Positions 1 through 5,619 of a DNA stretch of 5,974 bases are shown one piece after another (position 1 is the stretch's first letter; the number at the start of each line of letters is the position of its first letter). The translations under genes were made by a program, and so were the position numbers. The stretch lies in the NCBI GenBank assembly GCA_946478635.1, contig CAMLCX010000324.1:1-5974 (forward strand), given 5' to 3'. The notes under the pieces were generated by a model. The model had not been told where the DNA came from, did no database searches, and saw only the letters and a program-made list of their open reading frames with translations. Source of the stretch: an uncultured Pseudomonadota bacterium (GTDB lineage Bacteria > Desulfobacterota_B > Binatia > UBA9968).

Positions 1-369
1 CCGCTCTGTCTTTAGAAACACTGAACCGAGGACATCAACCTTCGGTTGCAAGGGTTGCTGCCGCGCAAGCATGCGTTCCTCTCTGAGAGTTCGAATTACC
101 GAAACAATAATCCGAAGAGCCAGGAGAGCACCGCACAGGCCGATCACCCCGTAGAAGATCGCGTCGATTTCCAAACTGGCGGGTGAAACATGACCATCGG
201 TAACTGTTTGCACAGATTCCAGGTTCCTTGGGTTCGCCGTTGTGTTTTGCTCGGACGCGGTCAACTCGGCCAGGGTCACAGTGGTGTCACGCTCGGCAGT
301 TAGAAAGAACAATGCCAAAAGTGCGCAGGCAAGGCTGATGGATAGAAGAACAACCAACAGATACTTCAT
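1..369 (-). CDS. Two-helix membrane protein of unknown function, N-terminal 123 residues (runs off the window)
   Basis: This frame is open from an ATG at 369-367 to the window edge without a stop, so the gene is partial at its C-terminus. The protein begins MKYLLVVLLSISLACALLAL, a hydrophobic helix that can act as a signal anchor or signal peptide (residues about 4-23). A Thr/Asn/Glu-rich, probably extracytoplasmic linker follows (about 24-67), then a second membrane helix (about 70-92, IFYGVIGLCGALLAL) and a basic cytoplasmic start (RTLREERMLARQQ). I do not recognise the family. The in-frame TAG at 408-406 limits the start. ATG 369 is chosen because it opens directly onto the hydrophobic segment. 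The only strong Shine-Dalgarno-like run (GGGGGAGGT) lies about 24 nt upstream, too far to be convincing. The gene lies downstream of the HAMP protein on the same strand, so a shared membrane role is possible but unproven. Confidence 0.6.
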   Translation of the reverse strand, partial: MKYLLVVLLSISLACALLALFFLTAERDTTVTLAELTASEQNTTANPRNLESVQTVTDGHVSPASLEIDAIFYGVIGLCGALLALRIIVSVIRTLREERMLARQQPLQPKVDVLGSVFLKTER

Positions 370-570
370 AAACAAATATCTGGAACGCCGAGACCTCCCC
401 CAAACCTATCCGCTCGTTTTCCAAAAAACGCAATACGCGGCGCACAAACGCTGCAACGGACTGATTCTCGCCAAAATCAATAAAAACTTCAATGTCAAAC
501 AACGGCTGGACTGGCAGGTTGCTGAAAAACCTTCTCCGTGCCCTTCGGCAAGTGCCAGGCCGGTAATGAA
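370..570 (-). other. Gap between the HAMP gene and the partial membrane gene; no convincing gene
   Basis: No clear terminator is visible. On the minus strand a GTG-initiated frame (583 to 287) crosses the gap and contains a protein-like stretch (FDIEVFIDFGENQSV, then RRVLRFLENERIGLGEV), but its end overlaps the better-supported membrane gene, so it is at most a remnant. Positions 513-531 read GGCAGGTTGCTGAAAAACC. This resembles the terminal repeats of some insertion sequences, but no partner end or transposase is present. A TTGACA box lies on the minus strand at 498-493 without a good -10 element. Confidence 0.3.
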
Positions 571-876
571 TCAACGCTCCCACGTCGGCCGAGAAATTCT
601 GCCCAATTCGCCCGAACGCGGCGAATCTTGCCCTCTGTCAAGACGCGCAAAGACGGCGCGCAGGCTGGAGCGCAAACGGTCGAGGGATCGTGCGATATCG
701 CCAAATTCGTCCGAGCGTTGAAGTTCCAGCGCCACCTCGAAGTCGCCCTTACTCAGGCGCGCCGCCTGATCCACGAGTTCCGCCAAGGGACGCAGCAAAG
801 TGCGCGACAACAAGAGAAAAAAACCGGTAACGCAAATAAGTACGATCAAGATCATCGCCGCGACAACGGCGATCAC
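571..876 (-). CDS. Short one-helix membrane protein with a HAMP domain, possibly a truncated sensor
   Basis: The 101-residue product starts with one strongly hydrophobic helix (residues about 2-24, IAVVAAMILIVLICVTGFF). A HAMP-type linker follows (about 25-78), with the proline motif LLRPLAELVDQAARLSKGDF and the second-helix motif DEFGDIARSLDRL, which matches the DExG signature of HAMP domains. HAMP domains relay signals from membrane sensors to kinase, cyclase or methyl-accepting outputs. Here there is neither a periplasmic sensor domain before the helix nor an output domain after it, only a tail of about 23 residues. The start is uncertain. GTG at 876 is the first usable in-frame start and lacks a clear Shine-Dalgarno site. 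The frame is open back to the selenoprotein's final stop (910-912) and is the same frame as that gene. It may be a HAMP-only adaptor coupled to the reductase genes, or the relic of a larger receptor. Confidence 0.6.
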   Translation of the reverse strand: MIAVVAAMILIVLICVTGFFLLLSRTLLRPLAELVDQAARLSKGDFEVALELQRSDEFGDIARSLDRLRSSLRAVFARLDRGQDSPRSGELGRISRPTWER

Positions 877-909
877 CCGATAGACTTCGGAATCGGCGAT
901 CCAATCGCG

Positions 910-2190
910 TCATCTTGCGTCACTCTGCAACGCCGCGAGCGCCTTTTCAATCAACCGCCGCCTCAATTTCTTCTCTTCGTCGGCGGAAATCGTCGCATCA
1001 CCGACGACATGAACGATGCCGTTGCCGAGCACCAGACGATTGGCGCCGATCATTTTTGCTACCGGAAGGGCCGAAGTTATCTGCACGGTGGGGATGCCGG
1101 CTTTTTCGAGTTCCGTCGTAATCGCAGCGCCGCTGCGAGTGCTTGTCCCTCACGTGGACGTGAGAATGATCGCGTCGACGCCCAGACTCCTGGCCTTCTC
1201 AGCCATTTCCCGGCCCATGCGCCGGGTGTTCGATAGCGGATTTGCCAAACCGGACGTCGAAATAAACTCGTCGCACAGCGCGCCGATGGCGCCGTCATTT
1301 TCAAGCTCGCGCATGACGTCCAAAGGCACAAGCCGATCGGGATCCTGCCGTACAAACTGCGCGTCATAGCCACCGTGCGAAATCTCGTAGTCTTCCGCTC
1401 GCAGGGCGGTGCGATCTTTCACACTGTACGCGCCCCAACGGGTGGCCGCCGAACCTTGAATTCTATCGGGATTACCTTTCGGCACGAGGCCGCCGTCTGT
1501 AATGAGCATCACTTTGGCGTTGCGCAAATTCTTCACCGCGGGCGGCATCGGCACGGGAGCAAATGACGCCGGCGCCATCTCCGATTCGAACGGTTCGCCT
1601 CGGAACTTCGCCAATGCCATGTCAACCAGCCTCTCGCCGGCGGGCTTCTCGACGAACTCATCGCGAATCAAACCGCGCGGGATGTAACCTTCATCTCTCG
1701 GAGCGCCGATGGGTTTTGACTGGAGCAGTTTGTGCGCCAGTTGAGTCATCTGTTCCAAAACATTGCGCATCTTTGCGGCATTTTCACCCGAGTCGATGAT
1801 GTAAAACTTCTCGCGGTAAAGGTCGGCTCCAGGATTCTCTCGCGCCATGCCGGTCATCACGGGAATACCGATTTGTGACTGCACCGCGGCGCAAAGCGCC
1901 CCAGCGGTCATCCCGTATCGTCCCGCCAAAAAACACGGTCCGGCAACAAAAAGATCGGCATTTGCGGAACGAATTCTTTCCAAAGCCGCTAAGATGAACG
2001 CATCCTGGTTTTCCACGGCGTAGTTGTCGCCGCAGACCAGCGTGAGCACGACCTGAGCGTCGGACCCAAGCAAGGGTTCCAATAATTTCCCCGGCCCGAC
2101 CGCCCCTTCACGCGCTTCGAGCGACCCGCCCGCCCGTTCCTCGCCACCGAGACCGCCGAAAAATTGATTTAAATAGTGAACGACGCGCAT
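910..2190 (-). CDS. GrdB/GrdF/GrdH-type reductase selenoprotein B, read through an in-frame UGA as selenocysteine (about 426 aa)
   Basis: This is the selenocysteine subunit of a glycine/sarcosine/betaine/D-proline reductase-type component B. In the known enzymes it attacks the substrate carbon next to the amine, releases the amine and forms a selenoether. Family motifs recalled from GrdB are visible: N-terminal MRVVHYLNQFFGGLGGEE, REGAVGPG (27-34), CGDNY (53-57), AGPCFLAGRYG (83-93), TDGGLVPKGNPD (231-242), HGGYD (272-276) and VDAIILTST just before the UGA. After UGA (residue 347) the frame gives GTSTRSGAAITTELEKAGIP, then KMIGANRLV and a charged C-terminal helix, ending at TGA 912-910. The 426-residue length is close to the roughly 436 of GrdB, whereas stopping at 1150 would remove the active site. 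Both cysteines of the usual U-x-x-C-x-x-C motif are serines (350, 353). Start: ATG at 2190 with GGGGAG six bases upstream. It follows the GrdE-like gene by 50 nt, so they are probably co-transcribed. The exact substrate subtype cannot be assigned. Confidence 0.9.
1122..1138 (-). promoter_or_regulatory. Bacterial SECIS-like hairpin directing selenocysteine insertion
   Basis: In the minus-strand mRNA, TCGCAGC pairs perfectly with GCTGCGA (7 bp) around the three-base loop GGC. The stem starts 11 nt after the UGA and the loop starts 18 nt after it. Bacterial SECIS elements recognised by SelB are short hairpins just downstream of the UGA, with the apical loop roughly 16-37 nt away and a guanine in the first two loop bases. 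All three conditions are met. The hairpin lies inside the coding sequence (residues about Thr351-Ile357), so its bases also encode the SGAA part of the motif. Confidence 0.8.
1150..1152 (-). other. In-frame UGA codon read as selenocysteine (Sec347)
   Basis: The codon is TGA on the minus strand. It lies immediately after VDAIILTST, which in GrdB proteins directly precedes selenocysteine. The frame continues for 79 codons that still match the GrdB C-terminus (GIP, GANR, the closing helix). An SECIS-like hairpin follows at the right distance. If the codon were read as a stop, the protein would lose its catalytic residue. Confidence 0.9.
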
Positions 2191-2196
2191 CGTGGG

Positions 2197-2202
2197 CTCC
2201 CC
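2197..2202 (-). promoter_or_regulatory. Ribosome binding site of the selenoprotein gene
   Basis: The minus strand reads GGGGAG, then six bases (CCCACG), then the ATG at 2190. It lies in the 50-nt spacer behind the GrdE-like gene and fixes the start at MRVVHYLNQF, the usual N-terminus of the GrdB family. Confidence 0.6.
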
Positions 2203-2240
2203 GACTTTGTCCGTTTAGAGTTCATCCTCTTGAGTCGACG

Positions 2241-3515
2241 CTAATACATGACCGATCGCAGCCGTGCAGCACCCTGCTGGTTGGTGACTCCTATGATGTT
2301 CAGTGAATGCATCTCCAGCGGGCCCTCAAGCAGTTCCGCCAAGCCGCTGTTTGCCGCGAGGACGCGCTCGACCCGCGGAAGCCTCCAGTTCGTGCTATTA
2401 CCGCCGATGCAAACGATGGCATCGACCTCCGGAAAGTTAAATAGCAGCGCCGATTCGACGCGCCGATCGCGCGCCAGGTCGGTGACCTGTACCGACGTCT
2501 TGATGCCGTCACATTCCAGCAATCGCGCGGTCTCCGCGAGATCCGTATGCGGCACACCGCCGCCGAATTTTGTCAGCACCGCCGCGTCCGCTCGCAGCGC
2601 CCATTTCACCAGATGGGCGGCGAAACGCGTATTGCGCTCTCGGTCGAAGTTGTCGGCTGACGCAATCGTCGCCACCGTTCCGGCGAAGTTTAGCTCGCGC
2701 GCCCGATGACGGTGGTAAAGCGCGTTGATGACCGGATGGTTTTGGTAGAAAAACGTTTCCGCGCCGCCGAGCGACCCGTGATAGGACGGCAACAGCGCGC
2801 CGTCGAGCCATTCGTTGGGATGAAGCAAGGTGGGCAGCATGCCGTCCGTGCCAGCGCCGTAAAGAATCGACTCCTCCGCTTCGGGTTTTCTTTGGCGCGA
2901 AAATATCTGTCCGACGTAGGCGAAGCGCGGCAAGTCAGCGCGATCATTTCCAACCGACAGATCGAACAGTTCCACGGCGGTAGGCCGCGAAGTGAGCGCG
3001 GCTCGTGCCAGATGGACGGCAATCCTAAGCTGTGCCAGACGATAGGCTCGATGTCGTGCGTGCGCCGCCAACTCGGCTTTGGTGTGCGGGATCATGATCA
3101 AGTGATGCAGGGTAGCGTAGTGAGATCCCGCAGCGGCCTCGCCGCTCGTCTCCAAAATATAACCGGTGGCGCCGCGTGATTCTCCGGGTGATTGCTCGCG
3201 CAGCGCGGTTACCGCCATGCCTTGCAAAACATGCGTCGTCCCGCTGCCGGCGGTTTGCGGGGCGCCGAGGACGCCTGGCCAATCCGGACTCGCACCCGGC
3301 TCCTTGGCGCGGGGTTCGACAATGTCGAACACCGGTCCGGCGCGGCAACACTCGCCCGGCCGAACAATGTGGAATTCGACTGACTCGATGCGAGAATCCT
3401 GCAACACAATGTGGCGTAATTCATCTTTATCGATGATGAGTGTGGCATCGTTAAGGCGAGTCGAGGGAGCGAACTCAACTTTACGGATCGGATGAATGGC
3501 GAGAGTAAGCCGCAT
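2241..3515 (-). CDS. GrdE/GrdG-type reductase component B subunit lacking the pyruvoyl cysteine
   Basis: The 424-residue protein resembles the GrdE/GrdG proprotein of glycine and sarcosine reductases, which forms component B with the selenoprotein. Recalled family features are present: N-terminal MRLTLAIHPI, RPGE (52-55), SGTTHVLQGMAVT (91-103), LPTLLHPNEWLDGALL (227-242), NHPVINALY (259-267), NFAGT (276-280) and FGGGVPHTDL (317-326). The length matches the family. In GrdE the chain is cut before a central cysteine (near residue 242), which becomes a pyruvoyl group that binds the substrate amine. Here the matching stretch reads SYHGSLGG (244-251), with no cysteine. The only cysteines are 56, 57, 335 and 369. 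Self-cleavage and a pyruvoyl cofactor are therefore unlikely (inference from a by-eye alignment). ATG 3515 has an AGGA box ten bases upstream. It is the first gene of the apparent operon with the selenoprotein. Confidence 0.85.
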   Translation of the reverse strand: MRLTLAIHPIRKVEFAPSTRLNDATLIIDKDELRHIVLQDSRIESVEFHIVRPGECCRAGPVFDIVEPRAKEPGASPDWPGVLGAPQTAGSGTTHVLQGMAVTALREQSPGESRGATGYILETSGEAAAGSHYATLHHLIMIPHTKAELAAHARHRAYRLAQLRIAVHLARAALTSRPTAVELFDLSVGNDRADLPRFAYVGQIFSRQRKPEAEESILYGAGTDGMLPTLLHPNEWLDGALLPSYHGSLGGAETFFYQNHPVINALYHRHRARELNFAGTVATIASADNFDRERNTRFAAHLVKWALRADAAVLTKFGGGVPHTDLAETARLLECDGIKTSVQVTDLARDRRVESALLFNFPEVDAIVCIGGNSTNWRLPRVERVLAANSGLAELLEGPLEMHSLNIIGVTNQQGAARLRSVMY

Positions 3516-3554
3516 ATAACTAAAATCCTATTGCAACCACTAAAACATGCGAAG

Positions 3555-3584
3555 ACTCTAAAACTGGACCTAGTTATTTGTCAA
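3555..3584 (-). promoter_or_regulatory. Candidate sigma70 promoter of the GrdE-like/selenoprotein operon
   Basis: On the minus strand there is a perfect TTGACA -35 box (3584-3579), an 18-base spacer and TAGAGT (3560-3555), which matches TATAAT at four of six positions. Transcription would begin near 3548, leaving a leader of about 33 bases before the ATG at 3515. The call rests on consensus matching alone. Confidence 0.45.
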
Positions 3585-3731
3585 CGCAGAATCACCGCAA
3601 ATTTCGGGGATCAAGACCTCTTAGCTGAACTGATAATTCCAACTTAATCTTGGGTGTTGCGGCTATGGACTATCACAGTAACTCCGTCCAAGACCATCCA
3701 CTATGCGTCTGCGGGCGTATGAAATTTGTTC

Positions 3732-3760
3732 TTGACTTTGTCGCTTCCCAGGAGGATAAG
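3732..3760 (+). promoter_or_regulatory. Candidate sigma70 promoter of the lipoprotein gene
   Basis: TTGACT (3732-3737, five of six bases of the -35 consensus) is separated by the ideal 17 bases from GATAAG (3755-3760, four of six for the -10 box). The predicted start is near 3767, about 53 bases ahead of the lipoprotein ATG. Confidence 0.5.
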
Positions 3761-3819
3761 ATGCGCCCTTAAGTGACTTGCATATCTTTAGAACTCTATT
3801 CGAAGGAAGGGATAAGTCA

Positions 3820-3993
3820 ATGAAAAAACTATTATCACTGGGAATACTGGTACTCCTTTTTGGGGCATGCTCCTCCAAAAATGAACACCACTCGCACAGC
3901 AGCGATCAATCTATAAGCAAAAGTTCTAGTTCACGAGCAAACCAGCCCGCGAAGCAGGTTAAGCAACCCACCAAGAGTTCTTCGCGACGTTAA
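3820..3993 (+). CDS. Small Ser/His-rich lipoprotein of unknown function (57 aa)
   Basis: The protein starts MKKLLSLGILVLLFGACSSK, a lipoprotein signal peptide: two lysines, a hydrophobic core, then Cys17. The residues before the cysteine (F-G-A) are a tolerable but not ideal lipobox, because -3 is Phe rather than Leu. The mature part is about 40 residues, low in complexity and rich in Ser, Lys, Gln and His (HHSHSS at 23-28, SKSSSSR at 33-39, KSSSRR at the end). It looks disordered and basic, anchored to a membrane by lipid. ATG 3820 is preferred over an in-frame ATG at 3778 because it directly opens the signal peptide and has GAAGGAAGGG eight bases upstream. It appears to be transcribed alone from the promoter at 3732-3760. 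The His cluster could bind metal, but that is speculation. Confidence 0.7.
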   Translation: MKKLLSLGILVLLFGACSSKNEHHSHSSDQSISKSSSSRANQPAKQVKQPTKSSSRR

Positions 3994-4287
3994 AGCTCGA
4001 ATCAAGCAGTCGCGTCCGCTGCCAACGGCTTTGTAGCAGGTACGTGAACTCGGCGTTTGAATCTAGGGATTGCAGTATAGAGATGTTCTTTCATCGTAAC
4101 AACGACGTTGCAATCTTTTCCTTAACGGTTGCAGAACTTTAGCGGCGAGCTTTCTGATCACGGTCCTGCAGACTTACCTAAAAGTGGCGGTCAATCTCGG
4201 TGGCTCGCCAAAAAGCTGACCTAGCGTCTTACTGGATCGTTGGTTTTTGGGCGTGAGTTCACCCTGGCGGCCACCTGATTTGGATTT
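3994..4287. other. Gene-free region between the lipoprotein and the polytopic membrane protein
   Basis: I see no coding frame, RNA gene or classical terminator here. A 7-bp inverted repeat GGCGAGC/GCTCGCC (4144-4150 and 4203-4209) encloses 52 bases and is followed by only a short A run, so it is not a convincing terminator on the plus strand. A TATAGA motif at 4076-4081 lacks a well-spaced -35 box. The promoter of the next gene is probably here but cannot be located with confidence. Confidence 0.4.
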
Positions 4288-5400
4288 ATGAAAGCCGAAG
4301 TCCTCGCTTCTCAAGTGATCCACGGCGGCTATTCGTCGGTTGCAACTACCGCGGAATCTCCCTGGCTGAGAAGCCTTCCCTACGATCTCACTTTTTTTGT
4401 TTTCCCCTGGCTACCTTTTCTACTCAGTGTCGTCTTCGGGCTCCAATGGACTGGCGGCTTTGATGATGCCCATGACGTACATAATTTTAAAATAATCGTC
4501 ACCCTGCTTTTCGCGCTCAACTTTGCGCACCGTAACTATACCTATGTGGTTGCCTACAGCGACCCTACCGTATTCCGTTCACGCAGAATGTTTTTTACTC
4601 TATGCCCGTTGGCGGTTTTGCCCGGCATGTTCGTTCTGCATTCTTTTGAAAACGAGCACATTGATCAGATTGTATTGACCGTGCTCGCGCTGTGGAATCT
4701 TTGGCACATTATCATGCAGCGATACGGTTTAATGCGCGGCTACGCACATCGCATAAAGCATGGATTGGAGCATCCGCGGCACGCCCATCGAGATCTTGCG
4801 CTACTATGGTGCCTCGTGTTGTTCACCACGGCGGTAGTCGCGATCTTGCACATCTCAATGTTCGAGAGTTATCCGTCAGTTGCTCAACCAACCGTCGATG
4901 CGCTCGCACCCGTCTTCTTAAATTACCCGACACCTATCGCGCTGACACTTGGAGCGTTGCTGGCCATGCTCGGCGGCTGGTGGGCCTATCATGAATATCG
5001 ACCGCATATCCCCTTCAAGCTGCACGCGCCTCGCTTATTTTTTCTTATCTCAAACCTGAGCCTGATGACTTTATGTTTGGCCAATCCCATCCTAGGCATT
5101 GTTGCATTTGGCTTCTCCCATTCTGTGGAATACTTCGCCTACGTCCATGCGGTACAGAAACGCAAAGTGGATAAGCATCAATATCAGGGAGCTATTGGCA
5201 GCTTATTCTGGAGTAAGATGCTGCCCGCCGGGGCCATTCTGGTCGGCTTACAGGTCTTGCTTTACTATCAAAATCTCGACGAAATTCTCCTAAACCCCGT
5301 CTTGATCAATACGCTTCTGAGTGGAACAGGGGTTATTCATTTTCTTTACGACGGAATCATTTGGAAGAAGTCAAAACCCATCAACACGTGGGTCATCTAA
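4288..5400 (+). CDS. Polytopic membrane protein of unknown function with intramembrane histidines (370 aa)
   Basis: An integral membrane protein with about eight or nine predicted helices, at roughly 33-52, 68-90, 102-118, 126-145, 170-190, 214-236, 248-272, 312-328 and 338-355. I do not recognise a named family. Histidines lie in or at the edge of helices within distinctive motifs: NFAHRNYTY (78-86), LWNLWHIIMQRYG (135-147), FSHSVEYFAYVH (276-287) and, near the C-terminus, HFLYDGIIWK (351-360). Such His and Asp/Trp motifs recur in uncharacterised bacterial membrane proteins and would suit binding of heme, a metal ion or a lipid-like substrate, as in membrane oxygenases or desaturases; this is inference. 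The start is ATG 4288, the first start in frame, with only a weak GGA ahead of it. The neighbours give no functional clue, and the gene is separated from both by gaps of more than 200 bases, so it is probably transcribed on its own. Confidence 0.8.
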   Translation: MKAEVLASQVIHGGYSSVATTAESPWLRSLPYDLTFFVFPWLPFLLSVVFGLQWTGGFDDAHDVHNFKIIVTLLFALNFAHRNYTYVVAYSDPTVFRSRRMFFTLCPLAVLPGMFVLHSFENEHIDQIVLTVLALWNLWHIIMQRYGLMRGYAHRIKHGLEHPRHAHRDLALLWCLVLFTTAVVAILHISMFESYPSVAQPTVDALAPVFLNYPTPIALTLGALLAMLGGWWAYHEYRPHIPFKLHAPRLFFLISNLSLMTLCLANPILGIVAFGFSHSVEYFAYVHAVQKRKVDKHQYQGAIGSLFWSKMLPAGAILVGLQVLLYYQNLDEILLNPVLINTLLSGTGVIHFLYDGIIWKKSKPINTWVI

Positions 5401-5480
5401 GACCGCACCGCTGCCAAACGATCATCCTCTGGCGATAAGCGATTTTTTCTGACGGCCATTCACGAGAACTTTGCGGAATG

Positions 5481-5502
5481 CTCGGGAATCATTTGACCCG
5501 AG
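5481..5502. repeat. Inverted repeat CTCGGG-N10-CCCGAG, possible operator
   Basis: Perfect 6-bp arms at 5481-5486 and 5497-5502 enclose ten AT-rich bases (AATCATTTGA). It is followed by AAAAG rather than a T run, so it is a poor terminator on either strand. The 16-bp centre-to-centre spacing suits a dimeric regulator, and it lies upstream of the candidate amidohydrolase promoter. A chance occurrence cannot be excluded. Confidence 0.3.
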
Positions 5503-5567
5503 AAAAGTCAATTGGATCCGACCCGTCAATGCGGCTATTCACAAGTCCCCTTTCAGAACCGATTTAC

Positions 5568-5597
5568 TTGACATTCGCTGTTCGTCGGCATTACGCT
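5568..5597 (+). promoter_or_regulatory. Candidate sigma70 promoter of the amidohydrolase gene
   Basis: A perfect TTGACA (5568-5573) is followed after 18 bases by TACGCT (5592-5597), which matches only three of six -10 positions, including the first T-A and the final T. The ATG follows 22 bases after the -10 box, so the leader would be very short, yet the GAGG ribosome binding site (5607-5610) would still be transcribed. Confidence 0.35.
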
Positions 5598-5619
5598 CAT
5601 CTCATCGAGGGCACTCGCC

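Larger units (their letters stand above)
3516..3819. other. Divergent intergenic region between the reductase operon and the lipoprotein gene
   Basis: These 304 bases hold no credible gene on either strand. The left part carries a promoter candidate for the minus-strand reductase genes (3555-3584) and the AGGA ribosome binding site of the GrdE-like gene at 3526-3529. The right part carries a promoter candidate for the lipoprotein gene (3732-3760) and that gene's GAAGGAAGGG ribosome binding site (3802-3811). The stretch between the promoters is AT-richer than the genes and shows no strong palindrome. Confidence 0.5.
5401..5619. other. Intergenic region ahead of the amidohydrolase gene
   Basis: No gene is supported here. 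The short frames in this stretch run into the amidohydrolase in other phases. It contains an inverted repeat at 5481-5502 and a promoter candidate at 5568-5597. A GATTTTTTCTG stretch at 5442-5452 is T-rich but has no hairpin before it, so no terminator is called. Confidence 0.4.

Noticed and set aside
287..583. Minus-strand GTG frame with a partly protein-like sequence
   Set aside because: It overlaps the membrane protein starting at 369, has no recognisable domain, and its last third is plainly the shadow of that gene. It is kept only as a possible remnant.
538..1236. Long plus-strand frame (232 codons) opposite the selenoprotein C-terminus and HAMP gene
   Set aside because: It is antisense to two frames with recognisable domains, its translation is low in hydrophobic pattern and Arg/Gln-rich, and it matches no family I know.
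1077..1373. Minus-strand frame of 98 codons covering the selenocysteine region
   Set aside because: It is an out-of-frame shadow. The frame that carries GrdB motifs on both sides of the UGA explains the region.
1150..2190. Reading the GrdB-like gene as a complete 346-residue protein
   Set aside because: It would end exactly at the Sec position and lack the conserved C-terminal domain, while the downstream codons still encode that domain.
2248..3495. Several plus-strand frames opposite the GrdE-like gene
   Set aside because: They are antisense shadows of a gene with clear family motifs along its full length.
3751..3772. GGAGG plus ATG followed by a three-codon frame (Met-Arg-Pro-stop)
   Set aside because: It has ideal ribosome-binding spacing, but it overlaps the -10 region of the candidate promoter and is too short to support as a leader peptide.
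3663..3878. Minus-strand frame of 71 codons overlapping the lipoprotein start
   Set aside because: It is antisense to the lipoprotein signal peptide and its promoter, with no domain and no ribosome binding site.
4144..4209. GGCGAGC/GCTCGCC inverted repeat as a terminator
   Set aside because: The arms are only 7 bp, the loop is 52 bases, and there is no T tract after the second arm.
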